A stretch of DNA of 64,000 nucleotides, from assembly GCA_003550325.1 (NCBI GenBank), contig QKWP01000075.1, positions 63,924 to 127,923 of the forward strand, read 5' to 3'. The notes below the pieces were generated by a model that saw only the letters and a list, made by a program, of their open reading frames with translations, was not told the DNA's origin and searched no databases. A program made the position numbers and the translations under genes. Shown piece by piece: positions 36,601 to 47,039 of the stretch. This DNA is from Gigaspora rosea (lineage: Eukaryota; Glomeromycota; Glomeromycetes; Diversisporales; Gigasporaceae). The stretch's first letter is position 1; every line of letters starts with the position of its first letter.

Positions 36601-37286
36601 TTATATATAAAATTAAATTTTGCAGATATTTTAATACTAAGTATTAATTTTTTTTAGATAATTCGACAATTATTGCCAATCCCAATCTTTTAAATTATTC
36701 AGAGCACTCGGAAATTAAGTTAGGACAAAAATGGAATAAACGTCAAATCGAAACTGCGGGATTCGTATCAACTAGTCTTGAGACAAATAATCTTTTAAGA
36801 GAAATTATGAATGCATATTCATTATATTATTCATTCGAACAAGCTCTACTAGAACCCCGAGTTTGCTTTTATGAAAATGCAACATATACAATATGCCAAT
36901 CCAATGGTGATTATTATGATATAAGATTAAAAGTTGGAGAAATAGTCGAAGTTAAATTATTTGGCGAAGATGATTCAAAATTTGGTAAAATAACTGGTAT
37001 AATTGAACATTTATGGAATAATGGTCAAGCATTTATTTTTCTTTGCTTTAAGTGGCTAGAAAATTTTAATGAACTAGATTCTTTACTAGAGTGCTCAATT
37101 TATTATATCCAGCATAATTCTTTAAATCAAATTCATCCAATCTCAGTAGTATTACAGTCATCAAATATTCATTTTCTTCATTATTGTAAATCAAGTTGTT
37201 CTTTTCAACAACATGATATTACAAATTATGAGTACATTCGAAATGACTTTTTTTTTTACAGCAATTTAAAAATGTACTTACATTAG
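33688..37286 (+). pseudogene. DDE transposase of CACTA/Plavaka type with BAH-like C-terminal part
   Basis: Spliced transposase of a plain DNA transposon. Exons: 33688-34192, 34291-34650, 34752-36130, 36175-36587 and 36658-37286, all with GT-AG introns; about 1,095 codons. The N-terminus is acidic and Asn/Ser/Asp-rich. Exon 3 holds the catalytic-type region: LNFFLDLYYD (35157-35186), GGIYLQIGNMP, HFVIGFVPFGGD, FTADLPQGNDIAGVLRH with a second conserved Asp, and a CRSC zinc-type pair. Then come SRLPNPITHRRSFMMSD and LPFILNR-like text. The last exon has VGEIVEVKLFGEDDSKFGKI and ITGIIEHLW, resembling a BAH-type module (inference by pattern). Two single-base frame changes, near 35186 and near 35823, break the exon 3 frame and offset one another. 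Start chosen at the first ATG after AT-rich leader. Confidence 0.75.
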
Positions 37287-37640
37287 TAATTTATTTGCAA
37301 ATTATATGGCATTAGTTCATCTGAATTTTTTATTAATTTTATTAATTTCTACGTAATTTCACACATATGTAGTACTGTAATGCAAAATACTTTAGGACCA
37401 GTAAAGATAGAGATGTTATTCTGCTTTGTGTGATTCAAAATAACTTGTTAGAGTAATTGGGTTGATTTTTTCTAATTATTAACAAGTTTGGTTAGTAACA
37501 AAAAATTAAAAAATACTCAAAGTGAGTCATGCAGTTTTAAGGCAAACTGGTTCATAGTTGAGTATCTAAATATTAAAATATTTGGTGAAATTGATGAAAT
37601 TAATTTCACCAGCTTTCTATTTATAACTTGTAGAAGATTT
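37287..37640. other. 3' flank of the transposase, no feature
   Basis: AT-rich; the ORF 37488-37700 overlaps old LTR sequence and is not a gene. Confidence 0.4.
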
Positions 37641-38085
37641 GCGATTTATTTTTATTATAAAGGTCTCTTTAGCACTACACACCTTACTTCCTTTTATTAA
37701 CTAATCGAGGGAATCTCTACCTTTATTACATTTGAAAGCTTGCGTTTATATACATTTAGATCAATTATACTATATGTTAACAAGCTACTTAGCACATTGG
37801 CTTGCTATCTGGCATGTTGACGTGCTATCTCAAATTTTCGAAGTTAATGAACTTCTACCCCTTATTACACGTTAGCATGCTATATGTTTAATGCTATACG
37901 TAATACAATAATATAGATAAAGGGGCTAAATGATAGAACAAACAAGTTTCTACCTTGATATTAACCAATTTAATGGCTTATACAAAAATGGGAACGGAAG
38001 TTATCTAAATACAAATTTGGGTAAAACTAATGCATTATCTGGGTTTGAATTCTGTTCATGCTTATCATGTGGTTGTGTGATCAGT
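37641..38085. mobile_element. Old solo-LTR remnant of the 60-63 kb family, inside the transposon
   Basis: TTATAAAGGTCTCTTTAGCA, then CTTACTTCCTTTTATTAACT, GCGTTTATATACATTTAGAT and ACGTGCTATC match the LTRs at 59912 and 62984 in order and orientation, with much divergence. Ends and target duplication are not readable. It is a fossil considerably older than the other copies in the window. Confidence 0.6.
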
Positions 38086-40396
38086 CACGGGTAATCTGTC
38101 TTCATTTAAATAAGATTGTTGATTACGTATTAATTTTAACACTTTTTTCTTGAAAATTTCGAAAATTTGAAATTTTCAAGTTTTAATATATTTTCATTAT
38201 TGAATTTTCTTATAAGTTATAAGTCTGACATCTCTATCCATCCTTTGTTTCATATCAATATAAAGATTGGATATATAGTTTTAGCGAAGTGACCAAGCTG
38301 TCTTGTCAACGATCCAGAACTACGTTTTATTTTCACAACATGCATATACACTTACATATAAATATATAATTTAGCCGATGTACATATTATTGCTTTTTAT
38401 TATGAATTTTATACAAAAACTATCCAAACTATTCTCGACTCATAAAGACGTGGTCAAAGTACCTAGGGTGAATTTGGCCTGCTTTGATGGTTTCAGCTTT
38501 AAATAGGTGTTTTCTGTCTTTTATATACTGTACTATATTTTCTTATATTTCTTTCTAGTAATAATATATGATTCTTTCCTTTTTCCTATAAGGTCACAAC
38601 TGGGTCAGAGTTATGAGATCATGGATAAGTTGAATTATATATTACACAATGTATCTAATTTTTTTAATTTTTTTCCTTTTTCGCAAGTGAGTTTATAAAA
38701 ATTTGAATATCACGGACAAGAAAATAAAACATTTATATCACAACTTATGTAGAGGGAAAATAACGATTTAGAGAGATCTCTACTTTAATAATTTCAAAAT
38801 TATAAACTATGAGTATTTCTTTATTTCAAATACATTCTTTGAAATCTTTACATATATTTTTTTTTACTATCGAATTTTTTAACATATTTACTATTTACTC
38901 TATCTTTAATATAGATCTATATGCTTGACATGCACTATCTAACCTTTATTACGCATACGACTGTATATAGCAGATCTGGCAGATTTGCCCGAGCCACCTT
39001 AGCAGAGATTTACCATTTTGCAACATACAAGTTGTGGTTGATAAGTGACATTTTTAACTATTTTATATATATTGTCACAGGCTAAAATGACTTTTCCGAA
39101 ACCATAATGAATTGTTGCAAATCTTGGACAATATTACCGGTATGTTATTAGCAGAAGATTATGGTGCAGAATTATTCATCGAAGACAAAAGTGAATGGGA
39201 GGCTTAGTATCTCAGATGTTCTAGATGTGATCAAATCACCATAGTCACGTCTCTGATGAAAAAGCCAAAGGTATAAATTGTTGGTATAAGTTTAGCACTA
39301 ACTAATTTAACGATTTTCCTGCACAATATTTAAAGATACTTCAATCTGAAATCACAATATATGGTATCGGTATGAGTTGATTAAATCCAACCAATTTTGA
39401 AACATACAACTTGGGTCCGATCAAATTTCAAATTAAAATCAACTTTCCAACAATCACTCGTAGTTCAAACCTTTATCTGTGAAGTGGTTTTTTGCGCTCG
39501 AATCAAAAAAAAAAAATCCTTACAAATTTTGGTATTTCATGGCATTTCTAACTTTTATTATATCAATTTGATCTATCACATAATGAAAATTTATTAATCT
39601 TCGTATTTAAATAGGCAAATAGAATTATTTTATTAATTGATTCACTTAGTCTTTTTTGTTGTTCTATGTGATAGTAGCCGTATTTACAGAATTGGGATTG
39701 TAGGGTAAGTTATTCAGTTTGCAGATATTTACTATTAATTACTATCTTATTTATTGATTTTATTTATCAATTTAGTGGGTGAATAAAGAATTAATTATTT
39801 AATTTAAAATAAGTTCATAGCATTTCATATTATGCGATATCTCATGAAGCTCAATAGGCTACCATATAATCAAGAAATAATTATTAGCTTTTGTTTTTTT
39901 TATATTATTTTGAACACTAATTTATACTCTTTCTAAATAGCGTTATTTCGAAATAAAGGATCAAACATGAGTCTATTAATACACGTTATACAAAGTTCAC
40001 ATTATCAGGCACTGTTTTGAATTAAAGTATGTTTTTAAACGTACAATTTAGAAGTAATGTTTATGGCGTCATTTCGTAACCATCAGTAAATTATAATTTT
40101 ATAAATATTTAAGAGCGTATATAATAAAATAATAGAAGTAATAAATCAATATAATATGATTCATGTACTGTAATAAAGTGCAATTTATGTCATTAGCAAG
40201 CAAAAAAAATATGAAAATGAACTTTTTATTATTAATTAATAAGTACTTTTACTAGGCTACTTTAATCATTATAAAAGCCTTATTTTATGCTATTATAGTT
40301 CTAAGCTATTTATTTATTAGTTTCTTACTAGCACTATTAACGAGCTTGGCAATAGGCTAGTATATGGCTTAAAAAATTCGATTATTAGGCTTGCAT
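38086..40396. other. Right non-coding arm of the transposon
   Basis: AT-rich, without recognisable genes; ORFs 38507-38698 and 39397-39597 are hydrophobic or low-complexity chance frames. TGTCACAGGCTAAAATG at about 39075 resembles the start of the solo LTR at 25020, so a short LTR fragment may be present. Confidence 0.4.
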
Positions 40397-40420
40397 AAAA
40401 ATGCCCGATTTTAGCAAAGT

Positions 40421-40710
40421 ATATTTTGTTCAAAACTTCAGGTGCAATATAAGGTAAAATCCATCATATGTTGATTTTAAAGCAATTTTAGCAGTTATTG
40501 AAAGTCCTAACTCTGCAATGTAAGCACTTTTTAAGTTATTTAGTAGTATTTTTCCACTTTTTAAATCACGACGAGTAAGATCATGAGAATGAATTATCTG
40601 GCGATCTATTTGTCTTTCCAATCCATATGTGCTACAGTTTGTAAATCTTTACGCAAACAACCTTCTTATGCATATCCCATGACAAGAATATAATCTTTAG
40701 AAATTTGATC
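40421..40710 (-). pseudogene. Protein kinase, central part (subdomains V-VIII)
   Basis: The minus strand shows SKDYILVMGYA, then EGCLRKDLQTVAHMDWKDK, IHSHDLTRRDLKSGKILLNN, SAYIAELGLSITA and, in another frame, LPYIAPEVLNK. These are the hinge, the catalytic loop (HRD changed to RRD), the magnesium loop (DLG changed to ELG) and the APE motif of a tyrosine-kinase-like kinase. A stop and at least two frame changes are present. It ends at the transposon terminus; the remainder is at 30352-30632. Upstream it stops at CCAGGAACG, a motif that starts several dispersed repeats here, so the N-lobe was cut off by a second rearrangement. Confidence 0.82.
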
Positions 40711-40711
40711 T

Positions 40712-41111
40712 TACCAGGAACGTAGTCATGCTTGCATAACGGAGTGTTTGATGTGATCATAGTTGTCAAATTTGGTTAATTCTTTCAAAATGGAATAGAG
40801 CAGAGCATATTAATTATGTACGATGCAAGAAATCTAAAAACCACATCGCTCCTTATAAGGACAAAATATAAGTATTTAAATTTAATATTTCCTTAAATTA
40901 TTAACACCAATAAAATGTGCATGTAAAATACCTTATTGATGTCGATAATTTAAGAAATGTTAATTTTAATGTGCTACTTGATATTCTACTCACGTAATCT
41001 GTAATATAACCTTTTGTCAAATTGCACTGGAATACAGTATTTAATTCCACCGTTTATATTTTGTCTCAATAAGGAGTAATTGTGGTTTTTAGACTTTGCA
41101 CGTACGTACGT
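40712..41111. other. Intergenic stretch starting with the CCAGGAACG motif
   Basis: CCAGGAACGTAGTCATGC at its left edge matches the start of the dispersed repeats at 7527 and 57327. The rest is AT-rich and unassigned. Confidence 0.4.
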
Positions 41112-41794
41112 TGTGAGAGGGAAAATAGTCCCTTACGTCTAAGTATCACAACTATACACTACAAACACTAACTAAAACTACTCTAACTCAACCCAAATAA
41201 CGGTAAGGCTTCGATTGAGGCGTGGAAAGACTTGGTCCGAGTAACTAGGGTCGAAATAGAGCTCTAGATTATGTCACGAGGTTCTAATATGAGGTCACGG
41301 GATTTGGCTTAAATACGATTTCACTTATCGGGGAGTTGTCGATTTATAATAATAAGAGTTTATTCAATTATCTATGGAAAATTACTAACGATGACACTTC
41401 TACTCTAATTTCGAAGGTTATTACTTTACAACGTTGAACTCTATCTTCGAGCTTCCTTGCTCTACTTAGTTAAGGCTACAAGCTTTCAAACTCCACTGAG
41501 TTCTTAACTCTAATTCGAACTGAGTTATCAACTCTTAACTGGTTATTCTTTATTGAGGTGAGCTCAAGGCTCTTATATACTTTTAATTACAGACTAAAAA
41601 TCGATTTAATGGATTCCATAGACTCTATCGACTCAATCGAGTCCAATGACTCTATCGTCCATCGAGTCAAATACTACTATAAATGGACATAATAACCGAA
41701 AATAGAATATATATATATAAATAGAAATAAAAATAAAAATAACATCGAGCATAGCACAAATTTGGATTGTGCTAGGTCAAATTTGCCCGTCACA
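41112..41794. mobile_element. Solo LTR, 683 bp
   Basis: Starts TGTGAGAGGGAAAATAG and ends AATTTGCCCGTCACA. ACGT flanks both sides (41108-41111 and 41795-41798), and since the target was an ACGTACGT run the duplication could read up to 8 bases. Internal repeats of ACTCTATCGA, GACTC and TCGAGTC lie at 41620-41670. No internal retroelement part remains. Confidence 0.78.
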
Positions 41795-41802
41795 ACGTAC
41801 GT

Positions 41803-42157
41803 GATTTAAATATTTTCGACTTGATGTATCGACATACATTAAACAAAAATAAAAAAAATCACAATCGCTGGCAAATTTACTAGTAGCTCATAATATATCA
41901 TCTTGATACCGTTAAAAATTAAAAAACGGATCAGTGAATCAAAAGTTATTACTACTAAATATGTATATATTTTAAACTGTGTTATATATAGCATGCACAC
42001 AGCATAACATGCGCATGCATGGTACAGAAAATGCCATTTTGCCCATAATTCAATACGTATTTATAACAGAACCTCTGGGTATTTCTTATGTTTTGCTCAT
42101 CAGTTAATTACGAACACAAGGTTTAAATTATCCTAAATTCATTCTATATCATTAAGT
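41803..42157. other. Upstream region of the MFS transporter gene
   Basis: AT-rich leader with GCATGCACACAGCATAACAT and GCGCATGCATGG palindromic words at 41990-42022. Nothing identifiable as a specific regulator site. Confidence 0.4.
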
Positions 42158-44616
42158 ATGTCTACACATTCGGATGATTTAATCGAAAAAAAAGATGAAA
42201 TCATAAACATGCCAAATGAAGTTACTACAAATACCGAAGAAAAAAAGAAAGATGAACTCATAATCAATCCAGAAGTTATTACAGATGCCAAAGAAAAAAA
42301 ATTAATAAAAAAGATTGATCTAAGAATCATTCCTTTAATTATAGTTCTTAATATCCTCAGCTTCCTGGATAGGTAAGTATTTTAAACACTTTGTAAACAA
42401 ATCTTATCAATTTTTTATATATTGTTGTTTATTACTTTAGAGTCAATATTGGAAACGCAAAATTAGCCCATTTGGAACAAGATCTCAATTTAGTTGGTAA
42501 TGAATATAATTGGGCTTTATCTATATTCTTTTTGTAAGCTTTTTTCTATTATTTATAAATTAGCTGTCATTCATTTCACAATTTGATCTTTATTCCCTTA
42601 CTTTGTAGAGGTTATATATTATTTGAAGTGCCAACTAATATTATTGCAATCAAGATCAAACCTTCAGTTTGGAGTCAGTTATTAATATTAATTTATATAA
42701 TTATTTAGTAAAGTTGTATTTTATCCTCATTGTTTAATTTCTTTTTATAGTTTCAACACGCATGATCTCATGGGGTTCCATAGTGATAGCCATGGCATTC
42801 GTAAGTGTTATTTAAGATGCATAAATATATGTAGTAATTTGTGATCTATGTATGGTCAATAATCTATTTTAATTTATTATGAATTATTTTTCAAAGGTAA
42901 AAAATTATTCTCAATTGATGGCCACACGATTTTTATTGGGTACTTTACAAACTGGTCTTTATTCTGGTGTTATATTTTATCTTACCAAATGGTACAAGAG
43001 ATCTGAACGAAGTTATCGAATTAGCTATTTTAATGCTGGAGTCGTAATGTCTGGTGCATTTAATGGTCTTATAGCTTTTTCGATCTCAAGTTTGAATGGT
43101 AAATTTGGTTTAAATGGTTGGCAATGGGTAAATATTCATATATGTGTGTGTGTGTGTGTCTTGCTTATTTAATAATATTTATCTTTTTTTTTCTTTGTTA
43201 TTACACCATTTCTTTTATCTCAGATATTTCTTGTTGAAGGAGCGATTACAGTTATAATTGCATTCTTCTGTTACTTTTTAATCTCGGATTATCCAGAAAT
43301 CACTATTTGGCTTACAGATTACGAACAAAAGCTAGCCGTTGACAGATTACGAAATGATACAGGGCATGCCTACGCAACTCATTTTGATAGACATCAGATT
43401 ACCTTGGCTTTTAAAGATTTGGTAATGTTTATAAAAAAAATTTTTTTATATTAATCTACTGACCTCCCAAAACCGATATGCATGGTGGACAGGATTAGTA
43501 TCAGAATTGAGTGGTTATCGGATTTGAAAACATTATAAATTATTAGATTTATACATTATATATCAGAAACCGACTTGGTAGACCAATTTTTTATCAGATT
43601 TGACGGGTTATAGATTTTGACAGGATCGGTTTTGGGAAGTCCAACAGTATATAAATTATCTCATTTAATTTATATTATTATTTAGAAAGTCTACGTATTT
43701 ATGTTTATCAATTTCTGTGTGCTTGCTACTTTATACTCTTTCTCGTTTTTTATTCCATCTATCGTGAATGGTATGGGATTTGGTGGTGGTAATGTTCATT
43801 TAGCAACATTTATTTTCATCTAGTTTTTATATCATAAACCAACTAATAAATTATTTTATCTACTATTTTTTTATTAGTTATTTCCCAACTTCTTTCCACT
43901 CCTCCATTTATTATTGGATGTATTTCATCTATTATCATAGCGAAATTTTCTGATAATCACAGAATTCGTAGTCCATATTTAATATTTAGTTTATTAATAT
44001 CAATTATTGGATACTCATTCCTCATTGTACATGGTACTAGTATTGCTTGTAAGTTTTATTTATAAATTTAATCTGAAAAAATATTTCTGTATTATAATAA
44101 TATTTTGTATTTTAGTGAAATACACTGGTATTTGGGTTATTGGATTGGGTATGTTTGTATCTTGTCCCTTAGTTATTGCATGGTAATGTCTCTAATATAT
44201 GTATTATTCATTTTTAATCATTTTAAGTTGCGCTTTATATTAATTAACATCTATCTAAAAATTAACAAAAAAAAAATTCGTATTTAAATAATGTAATAAA
44301 AAGGATGGCAGATAACATTGCAGGTGAAACAAAACGTGCCGTAAGTTTTGCAATAGTGGTTGGCGGGAGTAACTTGGGTGGAGTATTAAGTGCACAAATA
44401 TATAAAGATAGCGATGCTCCAGCTTATATATCTGGTCATACTGTTACGCTATCATTTCTTATTATCGGCATAGTTTTATCTATTATTCAATATTGTTATT
44501 TAAAAAGAATGAATAAATATAAGCTTGAAGACCCTAAAAGATTTTTGAAAGGATCTAATGCGGATGATGCTACGCATTTAGGAGATTTACATCCTTCATT
44601 TACTTATATCTTATAG
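42158..44616 (+). CDS. MFS transporter, anion:cation symporter (Dal5/allantoate-permease-like)
   Basis: An intact ten-exon gene: 42158-42372, 42441-42533, 42609-42673, 42751-42800, 42897-43127, 43224-43421, 43686-43788, 43878-44048, 44116-44182 and 44304-44616. All nine introns are GT-AG and the frame is continuous, giving 501 residues. The N-terminus is charged and cytosolic. The first membrane helix starts at RIIPLIIVLNILSFLDR, followed by VNIGNAKLAHLEQDL as in the ACS family. RFLLGTLQTGLYSGVIFYLT and KWYKRSERSYRISYF match the family signature of helix 4 and loop 4-5. The C-lobe has WMADNIAGETKRAVSFA and GSNLGGVLSAQIY, typical of fungal allantoate, nicotinate and vitamin permeases. It is likely a plasma-membrane proton symporter for a small carboxylate; the substrate cannot be read from sequence. 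AATAAA lies at 44785-44790. Confidence 0.92.
43459..43647. mobile_element. MITE inside intron 6 of the MFS gene, TA duplication
   Basis: CTGACCTCCCAAAACCGAT at the left faces ATCGGTTTTGGGAAGTCCAA plus CAG at the right; TA flanks both ends (43457-43458 and 43648-43649). The intron, 264 bp, is several times longer than its neighbours because of it. Splice sites are untouched. Confidence 0.75.
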
Positions 44617-44827
44617 TATATATAGTTTTTGCAATCTTGATTTATGAAATTTTTTATTTTAATAATTTTTTTTAATTGTCAGGTGATGTGATGTTAATCA
44701 TACAGTATTATAATTTTTAATGGTTAAATTATTTTTTTTTACTTTAACTTTAGAATTGTTTTATAATATCATGATTATTTTAAAAATAAAGTATTTTAAA
44801 TAAATTATAATTTATCGTAAATAAACT

Positions 44828-45467
44828 CCCTATAAGAAAAATTTACCGTATAGGCACGGGATGGAATCGGATAGGCACGGGTCAAGGTCCGGATTTGTAC
44901 GGGCATGGCCCGAGTTGGTTCGGATTTGGTGGACCGTGAGGGACCGTGTGCCCGTGCCAATTGGACCGTAAATGGCACGGGTTTTGCAGCAGTTTACTAG
45001 TCGAAGCGGCACGGGATTTGGCATGGGTAATGAACGTAAATACACGTGCCACCGCGATAAAGATGTGGATTAACTATTAAAACATAAATTTACATAAGTA
45101 ATCAACATAAGATGAACAAGCTAACTGCATATGAAGCAAAATTTTGTAAGGAATTTTTTTTGTTAAGACCCACAGGGAAGCTTCATTAGTGAAATCATGA
45201 GATATCGCTCTGTTTTTTAAAAAAAATCCTTTACTGATCTTTCGCTCTCCACGAAACAAGCCAACACGTGTGTAACATACACATACGTGTCATCTGAACG
45301 TGCCATTTCATATGAGTGATATTACGTGCCACCCTTTGCCGCAATGTCCGTGCCATCTTTACCGTGCCATTCCGTAAAACGTTCCTGCACGTGCCACAAG
45401 ATCCGTGCCATTTCGAGCATTCCCGATACCAACCCGTACCACCACCCGTACCACTTTTCTTATAGGG
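44828..45467. mobile_element. Inverted-repeat element rich in CCGTGCC words, 3-bp duplication
   Basis: Termini CCCTATAAGAAAA and TTTTCTTATAGGG; ACT on both sides (44825-44827 and 45468-45470). The interior is unusually GC-rich for this window and full of CACGGG, GCACGG and CGTGCCA words on both strands. The minus ORFs 44830-45045, 45077-45259 and 45231-45506 follow from that composition and show no family. The superfamily is open; a 3-bp duplication fits CACTA or Harbinger types. Confidence 0.6.
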
Positions 45468-45693
45468 ACTGTATATTAAAATATAAATTGTAATAGAAAT
45501 TTTCAAAGATTAAACGGGATATTTTAGTAATTGCATAAAAAAAAATTTTTTTATTTGGTTATTTTCGAGATACTTTCACTTCACTGAAAGTTTCTAAAAA
45601 TGCTACTGTAAGTATTAACTGACCAATCATCTTTCAAGCTACCCGGTCTACGATAAAATTATAGACCCGGGTCTACGTTAAGGGTCAATTAAT

Positions 45694-45723
45694 GAAGTCA
45701 TATGACCATGGTCATATGACTTC
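45694..45723. repeat. Perfect 30-bp palindrome
   Basis: GAAGTCATATGACCATGG and its complement meet at CCATGG; looser symmetry extends outward (AATTA at 45689 and 45727). It may be a small foldback core; no function known. Confidence 0.8.
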
Positions 45724-45809
45724 ACTAATTGAACTTAGTTAATATGACCCGTTATGACCTGGTCATGTGCAAACACTGGAAACGAAAGTCCCCCCTGCTA
45801 ATATACATA

Positions 45810-46080
45810 CCAAGGTTATACTTGCTGGCAAAACCCGGACAAATTCTAAATAGTAAAAAAACAATTGCTATTTATAAAAAATTAAATCAAATAAATAATC
45901 TTAATATTTTGTAAATATATTATTTATAACTATAAGAATATATACAATTTGTTTAAATAAAGATTATTAATAAAGTTTTTAAGATATTAGCTTTGCAAGA
46001 GTTTGGGATTTGGGATTTGGGATGACGGACAAATCCCAAACTATAGTAAGTCGGGATTTTGCCAACATGTATAACCAAGG
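45810..46080. mobile_element. MITE with TA target duplication
   Basis: Terminal repeats CCAAGGTTATACTTGCTGGC and, from the right end, CCTTGGTTATACATGTTGGC, extending to CAAAACCCG against CAAAATCCCG. TA at 45808-45809 and 46081-46082. Inside, GGGATTT repeats three times near 46005. No coding. Confidence 0.75.
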
Positions 46081-46082
46081 TA

Positions 46083-46671
46083 GATTATTTTTCTAAAACA
46101 TTGCAATTTGATTGTGGTCTTTCTAAGTTCGTGGATTAATAAACCTTTTCTATAACTTCAATATCGTTTACTATATTGTGAATGCCATTACTTTAAATCA
46201 ATTCCATTTTTTCATGTTCCATATAGTCATTTGGGCTTTTTCATTAATAATTTTGTTGTACCATTTCTTTAAAGATATTCCTGATTTTCATCAGGTTTAA
46301 TAGATAATTTATAATGAATCGAAGATTATAGCCGACATAATAAACAAGTATTAAAATATCATTATCGTTATTATTTGAATTAACGATATCATTAAGAAAT
46401 TGGATTCGATTGATGATTTTGTTGCATCTTGTAACATTGTTTAAAATTTGATAAAATTTGTTATTTTCATTTTTTAGAAAAAACACATATCGATATTGAT
46501 TTATTAACGTTAATTTGATTATATACTCAATATATACAATATAAAATAATTAAATTGTATAATACAGTAATAGATTCTTATTGACCAAAATTTCACGTGA
46601 TTGCAGAAAAATTCGGGGCGTTAATAGTTTTACCCAATAATGTACATATATAAATTGTAAACAATAGTTTC
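46083..46671. other. AT-rich intergenic stretch
   Basis: The minus ORF 46244-46486 is Asn/Ile/Leu-rich low complexity and has no family resemblance; no other structure seen. Confidence 0.4.
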
Positions 46672-46679
46672 TTAATATG

Positions 46680-46972
46680 GGGGATGGCTAAAGCCATGTA
46701 CCCACGTGATTTTTTGAAATTTTAGTTAAAATTCGTATCAGAGTCTGTTTAGCATTAGGGTCGGGGTTAGGGTTAGGACCAATATAGGTAAAATTACCTT
46801 CCCGACATTTTTTATTAATGGCCCAAGATAGGTTTAGAATGCCGTTTTTATGTTCTTGCGTTTTTTTTGTTTTTTGACTTCTTCGGGCTGATCCGTGTAA
46901 ACAAAATTTCGCGACTCCGTTTGGTTGATTTACACGAAAATGTCACGTGGGTACATGGCTTTAGACGACCCC
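46680..46972. mobile_element. MITE with exact 8-bp duplication and telomere-like core
   Basis: Ends GGGGATGGCTAAAGCCATGT and, from the right, GGGGTCGTCTAAAGCCATGT, continuing ACCCACGTGA on both arms. TTAATATG is exact at 46672-46679 and 46973-46980. Around 46755-46778 the interior reads TTAGGGTCGGGGTTAGGGTT, resembling telomeric TTAGGG units. Superfamily: hAT-like by duplication length. Confidence 0.8.
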
Positions 46973-47039
46973 TTAATATGGTATATATTATAATTAAAAT
47001 TATTTACCATATATGGGGTCCGATAAAGCCAGGTGCGTT

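Larger units (their letters stand above)
30633..40420. mobile_element. 9.8-kb TIR DNA transposon (CACTA/Plavaka-like) inserted in a kinase gene
   Basis: The ends are perfect 24-bp inverted repeats: ACTTTGCTAAAATCGGGC plus ATTTTT at 30633-30656 and its complement at 40397-40420. Both sides carry ATAT (30629-30632 and 40421-40424); because TATA is self-complementary, a 3-bp TAT duplication is equally possible. The flanks are two halves of one kinase, which independently proves insertion. Inside are a divergent pair of spliced genes (transposase 33688-37286 on +, accessory gene 31635-33483 on -) and, in the right third, an old LTR remnant and AT-rich filler. The transposase resembles the CACTA/Plavaka group by its DDE surroundings, but the termini are not CACTA. 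The transposase has two frameshifts, so this copy is probably not autonomous now. Confidence 0.82.

Noticed and set aside
44830-45506. Three minus-strand ORFs rich in Arg, Thr and Trp
   Set aside because: They result from the repeated GCACGG words of the inverted-repeat element and lack any family pattern.
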